A DNA stretch of 8,376 nucleotides from Candidatus Cloacimonadota bacterium (GTDB lineage: Bacteria > Cloacimonadota > Cloacimonadia > Cloacimonadales > TCS61): positions 1-8,376 of the forward strand of contig JAUVIJ010000078.1 in assembly GCA_030592835.1 (NCBI GenBank). The letters run 5' to 3'. Every line of letters begins with the position of its first letter. Positions within the stretch are counted from its first letter, which is position 1. A program made the position numbers and the translations under genes. Shown here piece after piece: positions 1 to 7,123 of this stretch. Under the pieces are notes generated by a model. The model saw only the letters and a list, made by a program, of their open reading frames with translations. It searched no databases and was not told where the DNA came from.

Positions 1-810
1 CCCGATAAATACATCAAAGTTGTATTCTCCGTTTTCGTCGGTATAAGCGTAATCTTCTCTTTGAGGTTGTTCATCTCTGCCCCAGATCCTCGATGACGAA
101 ACATAGGCGTTTTCAATCGGCAGCCCGGTTTCGCTATCTAATACAATTCCGGAAACGTTATGAATCTCTCTTTCAACTAAAACGATTTCGATATTTTCAA
201 TTACCGTGTCTTCATCAAAAATAAGGATTTCGGCATTTTCAAGTTCAAACGCATCTTCGTAATAATAATCATAATACCCATAAGAATTAACCATCAAAAA
301 ATATTCACCCGGAACTATATAGTTTATCATGAAATTGCCGTTTGTTGAGTTATCATAATTCATAGTCAGAGATGTATAAATATCAATTAAACTTATCGAA
401 GCATTCTGAACAATTTCTCCCTGTTGATTAATAATATTTCCTGATACCGAACCATTCCCATTACCACCATTAACTGAAAAATTAAAATTGATATTCAGTA
501 TCTCATCATTTTCGGCTTCGATTTCGATCAAAGTAGCCATTGGAAGGAAAATAACATTATCATAAAATTTGCGCTGACCAAGATAGAACGTTTCAACATA
601 ATAATTGCCAATTTCAACATTCGGGAAAATATAAAATCCGGTTTCACCTGTATTAACCGGATTATCAACTGGTGTCCCTTCTTCATTCAATAAGATCAGG
701 GTAGATCCAACTGTCGGATTTCCATTATCATCCATACAATATCCTGAGATCGTAGCTGATGATAAAATATTTGCTGTTATTAATATCAGTAATAAAATTA
801 GATTTTTCAT
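1..810 (-). CDS. Exported protein with tandem carboxypeptidase-regulatory-like repeats (3' end outside window)
   Basis: The frame is open for 270 codons from ATG at 810-808 to the window edge, so the C-terminus is missing. A GGAGGT ribosome site (821-816) lies 5 bases before the ATG. Residues 1-19 (MKNLILLLILITANILSSA) form a signal peptide with a small residue at the likely cleavage point. At least three related beta-sandwich units follow: about 20-109 (TISGYCMDDNGNPTVGSTL), 121-213 (SVSGNIINQQGEIVQNASI) and 218 onward (NVSGIVLDSETGLPIENAYV...DENGEYNF). Each begins (V/I)SG and ends with a GxY/F-type strand; this is the carboxypeptidase-regulatory-like fold found in surface and adhesion proteins. 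A Gly/Asn linker (NGGNGNG, 114-120) separates units 1 and 2, and unit 2 holds a Tyr-rich patch (SYGYYDYYYED). No catalytic residues are visible. The role is probably cell-surface or extracellular; the exact function is unknown. A sigma-54-type promoter precedes it. A C-terminal sorting domain is expected beyond the edge but not seen. Confidence 0.85.
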   Translation of the reverse strand, partial: MKNLILLLILITANILSSATISGYCMDDNGNPTVGSTLILLNEEGTPVDNPVNTGETGFYIFPNVEIGNYYVETFYLGQRKFYDNVIFLPMATLIEIEAENDEILNINFNFSVNGGNGNGSVSGNIINQQGEIVQNASISLIDIYTSLTMNYDNSTNGNFMINYIVPGEYFLMVNSYGYYDYYYEDAFELENAEILIFDEDTVIENIEIVLVEREIHNVSGIVLDSETGLPIENAYVSSSRIWGRDEQPQREDYAYTDENGEYNFDVFIG

Positions 811-845
811 TATAGACCTCCGCTAAAATTACTTACCTTATCAAA

Positions 846-861
846 TGCAAAGTTTATTCCA
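846..861 (-). promoter_or_regulatory. Candidate sigma-54 (-24/-12) promoter of the exported repeat protein
   Basis: Read on the minus strand, the site is TGGAATAAACTTTGCA. It has the invariant GG and GC separated by exactly 10 bases, plus the TTTGCA form of the -12 box. The sigma-54 consensus is TGGCACG-N4-TTGCW; TGG, the A at position 5 and TTGCA match. With the C of GC as -12, transcription would start near 835. That gives a 25-base leader containing the ribosome site at 821-816. The gene encoding a sigma-54 activator lies immediately upstream, and its own promoter region holds a very similar element. A chance match in AT-rich DNA remains possible. Confidence 0.6.
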
Positions 862-879
862 CATACATAATAATAATAT

Positions 880-897
880 TCTTAATCATAATTAAGA
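880..897. repeat. AT-rich inverted repeat upstream of the -24 element
   Basis: TCTTAAT and ATTAAGA form perfect 7-bp arms around a 4-base loop (CATA). The repeat ends about 19 bp upstream of the -24 box of the candidate sigma-54 promoter. It could be a protein-binding site, or a weak hairpin at the end of the kinase-gene transcript. No T-tract makes it an intrinsic terminator, and such AT palindromes arise by chance in DNA this AT-rich. Confidence 0.3.
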
Positions 898-1065
898 GTT
901 TATCAGGTTCTTACAACATTCGGAGTTAAATAATTATTCGAGATATTGATACATTTTAGTTACGCATTGAATCATTATTTTCTGAAATTTATGTAAATAT
1001 TGCTCAATCTTCTCTCCTGGACAAGCTTTAGAGATTTTGTGCAATTATTGTGTCAACTGTAACTA

Positions 1066-4000
1066 TTATGTTTCAGCATCAGGTAATATTCTGTAAAGCT
1101 GTGTTCTGCTGATTTTAGCATGTTTACTCGCTTGCAAAATATTTCCGTCATATTCTTTTAGAAGTTGATTTGCAAAATTCCTATCCAGGGTATTGATGAT
1201 CCGGTTTTTATATTCCTGATAATCTTTCCAGTTTTTAGGTAGTTCGTTAAGCAGGGAAAACTCCTGATCTTCGATCATTTCTTCTAAAACATCGATGTCC
1301 AATTGCTCAGTTCTACAAAGAAGAACAGCTTTTTCTATTTCATTCTCCAATTCTCTCACATTACCTTTCCACTCTCTATTTTGCAGACTATGTAATGCTT
1401 TTAGAGTGATCCCATTAATATTTTTATTAAATTTATTGTTATATTTCTCAATGAAATGGTGTATCAATAATGGAATATCAGATTTTCTATCTTTCAAAGC
1501 AGGTATATCGATTATTATTACTTTCAACCTGTAATACAGATCTTCCCGGAATTCTTTTTGTTCAACCTTTTCTTTGATGTTTGTATTAGTCGCTGCTATC
1601 ACTCTGATAGAAACAGGGATTTCAAGGGAGCTACCAATGGGAGTGACAACCCTTTCCTGTAAAACTCTTAATAACTTTGATTGCAAAGCCAGGGGCATAT
1701 CACCGATTTCATCTAGGAAAAGTGTCCCCTTATTTGCCATCTCAATTTTTCCCCTTTTATTTGCCATTGCACCGGTGAAAGCACCTTTTGTATACCCGAA
1801 CAACTCACTTTCCAATAAAGTTTCAGGAATTGCTGCACAATTTACTGCAATGAAAGGGGCATTTTTCGCATATTCCTTGTGTAATGCTTTAGCAATCAAT
1901 TCTTTTCCACTTCCTGTAGGTCCGGTTAATAAGACATTCACATTATGTTCCCCAACCATTTTCATCAGAGCAAATATTTCCATCATTTGTGAACTTTTAC
2001 CAATAATCTCTGTGTAATCTCTCTTCACACCGGAATATTTTAAAATTTCAGTTTCTCTTTTCAAATTCTCAAACATAAGAGATTTATCAAGTGCTGACCT
2101 GGCCTGGACGAATATTGCTTCCAGAATATTTTTTTCTTCATCCTTAAATTGTTTATCTCCTCTGGCATCTGAATAGATAACACCTTTAATCTCGTTATTT
2201 ATGATCAAAGGATAACAAACGGCTGTTCGAAGACCAAGCCCAAATATACTGGAATTTATATCAAATTGGATGTCTTCCTGCAGATTTGTCATAAATCGTA
2301 TTTGTCCTAATTTAATAGTTTCCTTAAGGATCGTTTTACTGACTTTCAGATCTGTTACTGGTAACACTTTCCCTTCATTACTATATCCTTGAACTGCCTG
2401 CAGGTTGCCGTTCTGGAAATCAAAGAAAACTGCTCTTTCCAACCCACTGATCTCAAGGATTCCACTTAATACAGCCTTCATGGTGTTTTCGAATTCAACA
2501 TCGCTGTGAATGAGATTGATGATATTCCAAAATATTGGTAAAGCTTCCGGTATAGCCGATTTCTTGCTTTTTTCAGCTATCAGTCTCGATAATGGGCTGA
2601 ATGGATTCAGTTCCAGATAATTTTCAATTTCTCTGATAATTATATCGTCGTTTTTGAAATTCAGATTGGATAATATTTGAAGGGAAAAATAAAGATATTT
2701 AGCAACATCGCCTTCAATGGCTAATTCCCTTAAAAAATTTATAATCTTCTCATTATCTGCACTTAGAACAGCTTCTATAATTGGATGGCTGTTGTTCAGA
2801 TCATTGAATAGTTCTATACATCGTAAATAATTTGCTTTGCTATAGTAATAAAAAAATAACTCGATTCTAACTTCATCATCGCTGAGTTCTGAATATTTTT
2901 CCATGATCTCTTTAGCAATTTCATCAGCCATTTCCCTATCCAGAAATCTGCTGATAAACAAAAATGTAATTAAAACTGTCAGATACAATTGAACATTCTG
3001 TTTGATTTCCTTTGTTTTTAGAATTTCCTGTATCATGATGATCAAATTTTCATTGTTACCCAAAGCAAAATTTGTATATACAATATTTACCTGAGCTAAA
3101 CTTTGAATATTCAATTTATTGTGTTTTTTCCCAAGTTCCAATGTATTACTGGCAAAATGAAAAGCTTTCTTCCACTCCCCGGTTTGTTTAAAAATATCAG
3201 CAAGATTGAGGTATGACATTGTTTTAAATTGTTCATTCTTATGATCGATAGAAAGTTGTAGTAATTTCTTGAAAGTTTCCTTGGCCTCGTTAAACCTTTT
3301 TATATGAAAATAGGAAGAGCCAATATTATTTATTGTTCTTAAATAAGACGTTATTTTCTTGCTTTCCAGGAAAATTTCCGCACTCTCATTTAACAAAACT
3401 ATGGCTTGATTATATTGTTTCAATTCATGCAAAACATTGGCTTTGTCCGAAAGGATAACGGCCCGTTCAACACCGCTAAGTTCTTTTTCCAGACTTTCAT
3501 AAAGATCGAGAGATTGTTCATGGTGACCGCATTTACATAGAAGAAAAGCTTTTCTTTTTATTAATGTGTTTGGTAGTTTATGGCTCTCCTGCTCAGTCCA
3601 GACGAGGGATTCCAGGGCTGATAAATAGTATTCTTTTCTGATGAGTTCATTTATATGATTTTCAAGGTTTTCGGTGAATTTTTCCGAATTATGAAGCAGA
3701 GAATATGTTTGAGCTGTTAAAAAATGATTTTCACTGCCTTCCAGCTTCATCAAGAGAGTTTTCAGCAGATTAACGTTTGGTTTATCGGGTGTCTTTGTTA
3801 CCCCAATAAAATTTATGGAATTACCTACAATGCCAATCTGTTTACTCTGTAATGCGCTTTGAAACATCTCACGCCAATTATCCCAGAGATCACCAATTAT
3901 TGAAAATGGAACCGGTAATTTCAATACAGATAACAAATTGATTAATTCATTATCGATCGGTTGTTGCTTCTTGCCCTTCATCAGAGAACTTCTTAATAAT

Positions 4001-5238
4001 TCTTTAACCAGGAAAGGCTTCGCTGATCGATATTGCTGAGTTAATTTCTTACTCAGGTCTTCCTTTAAATTTAATATTTTCAGTAATCCGGAAAATTCTT
4101 TTTTTGAAACATTCTTAATCTCACTACCCTTAGATTCCTCCAACACATATACGTTTTCCTGCTTCAAAATATTATCGAAAGCCCCAGTATGTTGATAGTT
4201 TTTATGTCTTAAAAGCAAAAAATTTATTGTTTTGAGATTAACTGTAAACATTGAATCCAGTGAATTTACTTTTTGACCCAATACTTGAGAAATGTCCTCA
4301 AAAAAATTTTGCGGATTAAAGATGAAAATCGATTCATCTAAAATTACTAATTTTCTGCAAACTGCTTCTGATCTTAAAACCGCTAAGCCAACTATTTTAT
4401 CAATCTCGTCATAAAGATCATATTGTAATGATTTATTTTTCCAAAGCTGTTCGATTGCATCAAAATGAACATTGAAAATATGGTTCTTCACGATAAATTC
4501 ATTTATATTCCTTATTTTGTAACTATACTTATCTGAATAATATTTTAGAATTTCAGCAGCAGATGGACGTTTTACAGGATCTAAAGAAAGTATTTTTTTC
4601 AGGAACTTATCATCAATTGTCTGATCAATCAATTCAGTCCATTTTTGAGGATCTTTGATAATCTCGGTATATTCTTCGATCTTATATTTCTCAGCCGGCA
4701 GAGTATTTCTGGTGATCTTTAACAAAATCATACCCAGCGAGAAAACATCCCCTGCCGGGTGATTGGTTTTTCTGAGAATTTTCTCAGGAGCAGCATATGC
4801 TATCGTTCCCCTGAAATATTTATCATTATAAAAATTCAAAGTCGCCAAACCCAGATCTATGATTACAGGATCATCATTTCTTAAGATAATATTATCCGGT
4901 TTTAGATCATTTAAACATATTCCCAGAGAGTGAATTTGCGCTACGGAATATGATAATTTGATTATTATTTCGTAGGCAGTTCTTATATCTGATGGTTTGA
5001 ATTGCTTTAATCCAATTCCTTCTACATATTCCAGAATTAATTGAGGTTTCTCTGTTTCCTTGAAAGAGATGGCCTTTACCACATTGGCATCTCGGATAGC
5101 ATTTAAAAAAAGATATTCTCTTCTTGCTTCTCTGATAAACCCACTCTTATATTCTTTTAAAACAAATTGCTTTCCCTTATCTTCTTTGATAAGATAAACT
5201 TCGGAAAATTGCCCTTCACCTATTTTCTCTCTGATCAT
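1066..5238 (-). CDS. Ser/Thr kinase-TPR-GAF-sigma-54 AAA+ activator fusion
   Basis: This 1390-residue protein needs no signal peptide and should be cytoplasmic. Residues 1-235 are a Hanks-type kinase: G-loop GEGQFSEVY (7-15), Lys28, alpha-C Glu41, catalytic loop LNDLKPDN (Asp111, Lys113, Asn116), DLG (128-130), GTIAYAAPE (144-152), Asp164 and Arg224. The HRD motif is LND, so it is a non-RD kinase. Residues about 245-480 sit where related kinases carry a STAND NTPase; 429-480 look like its winged helix, but no P-loop is visible. TPR-like helices fill about 505-880 (clearest 590-745). A GAF domain spans about 905-1050 (AVCYPLIINNEIKGVIYSD). The sigma-54 AAA+ module covers 1078-1300: Walker A GPTGSGKE (1106-1113), intact GAFTGA (1152-1157), Walker B LFLDE (1173-1177), likely arginine fingers 1231/1237 and sensor-II GNVREL (1292-1297). 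A Fis-type HTH follows (1359-1386). The start is fixed: an in-frame TAA lies one codon upstream, and GAGG (5248-5245) precedes the ATG by 6 bases. It very probably activates sigma-54 promoters; the signal and kinase substrate are unknown. Confidence 0.95.
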   Translation of the reverse strand: MIREKIGEGQFSEVYLIKEDKGKQFVLKEYKSGFIREARREYLFLNAIRDANVVKAISFKETEKPQLILEYVEGIGLKQFKPSDIRTAYEIIIKLSYSVAQIHSLGICLNDLKPDNIILRNDDPVIIDLGLATLNFYNDKYFRGTIAYAAPEKILRKTNHPAGDVFSLGMILLKITRNTLPAEKYKIEEYTEIIKDPQKWTELIDQTIDDKFLKKILSLDPVKRPSAAEILKYYSDKYSYKIRNINEFIVKNHIFNVHFDAIEQLWKNKSLQYDLYDEIDKIVGLAVLRSEAVCRKLVILDESIFIFNPQNFFEDISQVLGQKVNSLDSMFTVNLKTINFLLLRHKNYQHTGAFDNILKQENVYVLEESKGSEIKNVSKKEFSGLLKILNLKEDLSKKLTQQYRSAKPFLVKELLRSSLMKGKKQQPIDNELINLLSVLKLPVPFSIIGDLWDNWREMFQSALQSKQIGIVGNSINFIGVTKTPDKPNVNLLKTLLMKLEGSENHFLTAQTYSLLHNSEKFTENLENHINELIRKEYYLSALESLVWTEQESHKLPNTLIKRKAFLLCKCGHHEQSLDLYESLEKELSGVERAVILSDKANVLHELKQYNQAIVLLNESAEIFLESKKITSYLRTINNIGSSYFHIKRFNEAKETFKKLLQLSIDHKNEQFKTMSYLNLADIFKQTGEWKKAFHFASNTLELGKKHNKLNIQSLAQVNIVYTNFALGNNENLIIMIQEILKTKEIKQNVQLYLTVLITFLFISRFLDREMADEIAKEIMEKYSELSDDEVRIELFFYYYSKANYLRCIELFNDLNNSHPIIEAVLSADNEKIINFLRELAIEGDVAKYLYFSLQILSNLNFKNDDIIIREIENYLELNPFSPLSRLIAEKSKKSAIPEALPIFWNIINLIHSDVEFENTMKAVLSGILEISGLERAVFFDFQNGNLQAVQGYSNEGKVLPVTDLKVSKTILKETIKLGQIRFMTNLQEDIQFDINSSIFGLGLRTAVCYPLIINNEIKGVIYSDARGDKQFKDEEKNILEAIFVQARSALDKSLMFENLKRETEILKYSGVKRDYTEIIGKSSQMMEIFALMKMVGEHNVNVLLTGPTGSGKELIAKALHKEYAKNAPFIAVNCAAIPETLLESELFGYTKGAFTGAMANKRGKIEMANKGTLFLDEIGDMPLALQSKLLRVLQERVVTPIGSSLEIPVSIRVIAATNTNIKEKVEQKEFREDLYYRLKVIIIDIPALKDRKSDIPLLIHHFIEKYNNKFNKNINGITLKALHSLQNREWKGNVRELENEIEKAVLLCRTEQLDIDVLEEMIEDQEFSLLNELPKNWKDYQEYKNRIINTLDRNFANQLLKEYDGNILQASKHAKISRTQLYRILPDAET

Positions 5239-5267
5239 TCCTTACCTCGTTCAATGTCCATATATGG

Positions 5268-5292
5268 TACAATGTTTACAATTTGTTACAAT
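5268..5292. promoter_or_regulatory. Three direct TACAAT repeats over the predicted transcription start
   Basis: TACAAT occurs on the plus strand at 5268-5273, 5277-5282 and 5287-5292, so the copies start 9 and 10 bp apart, close to one helical turn. On the minus strand this reads ATTGTAACA-AATTGTAAA-CATTGTACC. The array begins just after the -12 box of the candidate sigma-54 promoter and runs to about +14, ahead of the kinase-gene ribosome site. Helically phased direct repeats suggest binding of a protein on one DNA face, possibly a repressor. The unit is short and AT-rich, so support is modest. Confidence 0.35.
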
Positions 5293-5307
5293 GCAAATTT
5301 TGAACCA
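5292..5307 (-). promoter_or_regulatory. Candidate sigma-54 (-24/-12) promoter of the kinase-activator gene
   Basis: Read on the minus strand, the site is TGGTTCAAAATTTGCA. GG and GC are exactly 10 bases apart, and the -12 box TTTGCA is identical to that of the site at 846-861. TGG, C at position 6 and TTGCA match the consensus TGGCACG-N4-TTGCW. The predicted start near 5281 gives a 43-base leader to the ATG at 5238. Tandem dyads about 145 and 165 bp upstream of that start fall in the usual enhancer position. This implies autoregulation of the activator. Confidence 0.6.
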
Positions 5308-5414
5308 GAAAAAAATGATTTTTCAACCTCTAGGAAAATGAATGATATTTATGGAGAAAATATTAATTGATAAAACTATAATTTCATATTAATTGTAAGG
5401 AAAAAATCATACGT

Positions 5415-5457
5415 ATTTAACTCGACTCGAGTTCACAGAACCCGAGTCGGGTTAAAT
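5415..5457. promoter_or_regulatory. Two tandem 15-bp dyads forming a 19-bp-arm inverted repeat (enhancer/operator or terminator)
   Basis: AACTCGACTCGAGTT (5419-5433) and AACCCGAGTCGGGTT (5439-5453) are each perfect 7+1+7 palindromes, with centres 20 bp apart. Because both are variants of AACYCGASTCGRGTT, the whole block also folds on itself: arms 5415-5433 and 5439-5457 match at 17 of 19 positions around a 5-base loop. It lies 56-98 bases past the lepB stop and about 145-165 bp upstream of the predicted sigma-54 start of the kinase gene. Tandem dyads there suit an enhancer for a Fis-type activator. The alternative is a lepB terminator: the minus-strand RNA would have a T6 run, but only 9 bases beyond the stem, which is not canonical. 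A TATAAT (5461-5456, minus strand) just upstream of the dyads has no good -35. Confidence 0.6.
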
Positions 5458-5512
5458 TATAAGTGAGTATGATGGAAGCTAAGGCGCGAAAACTTCAAAA
5501 CAGAATATCTAA

Positions 5513-6313
5513 TCAATAAAATTTAAACATCCTCTCCCATCGGATTTTGGATTCAGGCTTTATTAATCCTTTATTAAGATAATAGTATTGCCGGATATCT
5601 TTCACAGGAGGTTTTCCCAGGGAGAAGAATATGAATAAAGGTCGTCCAGTTATATCTTTCCTGTCCAGAAATCCCCAATACCTGCTGTCCGCACTGACAT
5701 CACGGTTATCACCGAGGACGAAATATTTGTTTTCCGGAACAACAACCGGTCCGAAGTTATCCCTGCTGCCCATGAAGTCACCATTCCAGTAAAGAGTACC
5801 TTTCTCGAAAGGAAATTCTCTATCATCTATATGCTGTTCATAATTTCTGACAAAAGTTTCACCGTTTATATATACGGTTTTGTCAATTACCTGGATTGTA
5901 TCACCGGGAACTCCAATCACTCTTTTCACTACATTTTTCTTAGCGTGCCATATAAATTTCTTATGTGTTTTGTCCCAGTAGATCGGTTTGATCAGCAGTG
6001 CAAAATCATCCCTGGTATATTCCGGGTTGGGTTTTTCCACTGTTGGCATCCCTGGTTCTTCAGGATCGGCAGGATACTGAAAGATTACAATATCTTCCCT
6101 TTGGGGATCAGTAAAATAATATTTCAGTCTGTCTCCATAGAGATAATCTCCAATCAGCATTGTACCTTCCATGGAGGAAGAAGGGATCTTGAAATTCTGG
6201 AATATATAGTTTTTTATGATAAATGCAACCACAAAAGCAAACAGGATAGCTTCAACATATTCCTGGATTACATGTTTTTTCCGCTTGATTTTCTTAACTT
6301 TTTTTCTGAACAT
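5513..6313 (-). CDS. lepB: Signal peptidase I
   Basis: This 266-residue membrane-bound serine protease removes signal peptides from exported proteins. A basic cytoplasmic N-terminus (MFRKKVKKIKRKK) is followed by one membrane segment at about 18-36. The catalytic part then faces the periplasm. The family boxes are all present: IPSSSMEG with nucleophile Ser47, KRVIGVPGD with general base Lys130, and GDNRDVSADSRYWG (201-214). An insertion of about 60 residues separates the Ser and Lys boxes, as in many Gram-negative-type enzymes. GGAG (6324-6321) lies 7 bases before the ATG. The gene starts 12 bases after the stop of the zinc-ribbon membrane protein, so the two are almost certainly co-transcribed. 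Genes encoding exported proteins lie at both window edges. Whether this is the only signal peptidase of the organism cannot be told from here. Confidence 0.95.
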   Translation of the reverse strand: MFRKKVKKIKRKKHVIQEYVEAILFAFVVAFIIKNYIFQNFKIPSSSMEGTMLIGDYLYGDRLKYYFTDPQREDIVIFQYPADPEEPGMPTVEKPNPEYTRDDFALLIKPIYWDKTHKKFIWHAKKNVVKRVIGVPGDTIQVIDKTVYINGETFVRNYEQHIDDREFPFEKGTLYWNGDFMGSRDNFGPVVVPENKYFVLGDNRDVSADSRYWGFLDRKDITGRPLFIFFSLGKPPVKDIRQYYYLNKGLIKPESKIRWERMFKFY

Positions 6314-6325
6314 ATTTAATCTCCA

Positions 6326-7111
6326 TTATATATCGAACAGATGATATTTCTTCATCCGCTTATAGTAATCTTCCAGAACTACATAGAAAAAGGGGATTGT
6401 AACCAATAATCCGACTACAAAGACCAGAGCGCCCAGAATAACTGTCAGCCCTGCTCCCAATACAAGATAGAATTGCTGCCAACGGGTTTCCTCGCCTGCT
6501 TTATAAGCAAGATAGATAGACCTAAATGGATTTATCCCTTCCCGGATTATTAGAAACGGGACTGGTAATACAATAGCTATCCAGTATATCGATAGAACAA
6601 GCCGAACCAGATGCAGGATGGGATCTGTAGCCAAACCCAGAAGATAACCTGTACATATTATCTTTAATAAAAAGAAATACAAGACATTGATCAGAACAAA
6701 TAGAAAAAAAGCAGGATAATACTTCAGATTCCTGAAATAGGTTCCCACTGTAAGAAAATCCCTGGTAAAATCTTCCTTTCCTGCCAATGGCAATACCAGA
6801 AAAGGTACCATAACCAGCAACACCAGATTATTGTATAAATAATTATTCGATGTCAGGATTGCCAGATATATGCTCAATCCCAGAATAATGATCATCAGGA
6901 TAGCGAACATGTAACTATTACTCCTGATCCCCTTAAAGATCTGCCAAGTTTCTCCGAAACTCTTGCGGGCAGATAGCTCCGTGGATAACGCATTGGTAGG
7001 ATAACCGCAGGAATGACAAAAAATATCATGCTCACTTAGCTTCTCCCCACAAACTCTGGTTCTTTGCTTTCCCTGTTTATTCTTGACCTTTATGATTCCA
7101 GAACACTTCAT
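6326..7111 (-). CDS. Zinc-ribbon polytopic membrane protein, unknown function
   Basis: I do not recognise a characterised family. From the preferred start the protein has 261 residues. An N-terminal zinc ribbon has four cysteines, C-x17-C-x10-C-x2-C (Cys3, 21, 32, 35), ending FCHSCGYP. A short linker and about five or six hydrophobic segments follow, near residues 66-86, 93-109, 131-153, 164-189 and 211-239. The C-terminus is charged (DYYKRMKKYH). A GTG at 7120-7118 is in frame, but it overlaps the ribosome site GAGAGG, which stands at the right distance for ATG 7111-7109; I therefore start at the ATG, whose product begins MKCSGI. The upstream membrane-protein gene ends at 7124, only 12 bases before this start, and lepB begins 12 bases after its stop. 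Co-transcription with signal peptidase hints at a membrane or export-related job, but this is only context. Confidence 0.85.
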   Translation of the reverse strand: MKCSGIIKVKNKQGKQRTRVCGEKLSEHDIFCHSCGYPTNALSTELSARKSFGETWQIFKGIRSNSYMFAILMIIILGLSIYLAILTSNNYLYNNLVLLVMVPFLVLPLAGKEDFTRDFLTVGTYFRNLKYYPAFFLFVLINVLYFFLLKIICTGYLLGLATDPILHLVRLVLSIYWIAIVLPVPFLIIREGINPFRSIYLAYKAGEETRWQQFYLVLGAGLTVILGALVFVVGLLVTIPFFYVVLEDYYKRMKKYHLFDI

Positions 7112-7123
7112 TATTTTCACCTC

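Noticed and set aside
929..938. AATAATTATT palindrome
   Set aside because: A 10-bp pure A/T palindrome is expected by chance in this DNA, and nothing around it supports a site.
1051..1056. TTGACA on the minus strand just after the kinase stop
   Set aside because: No acceptable -10 lies 15-19 bases downstream, and the -24/-12 element nearer the next gene explains its transcription better.
1295..1534. Plus-strand ORF of 79 codons
   Set aside because: It lies wholly antisense to the AAA+ domain of the kinase-activator, has no ribosome site, and its product is low-complexity.
1574..2017. Plus-strand ORF of 147 codons
   Set aside because: It is the antisense shadow of the most conserved part of the AAA+ module (Walker A, GAFTGA, Walker B), whose codon pattern keeps it open.
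5167..5370. Plus-strand ORF of 67 codons across the kinase start and intergenic region
   Set aside because: No recognisable protein and no ribosome site; it crosses the kinase start, its promoter and the repeats.
5831..6319. Plus-strand ORF of 162 codons
   Set aside because: Complete antisense overlap with signal peptidase I, which has all its catalytic motifs.
7118..7120. GTG as start of the zinc-ribbon protein
   Set aside because: It overlaps the GAGAGG ribosome site that is correctly spaced for the ATG at 7111-7109.
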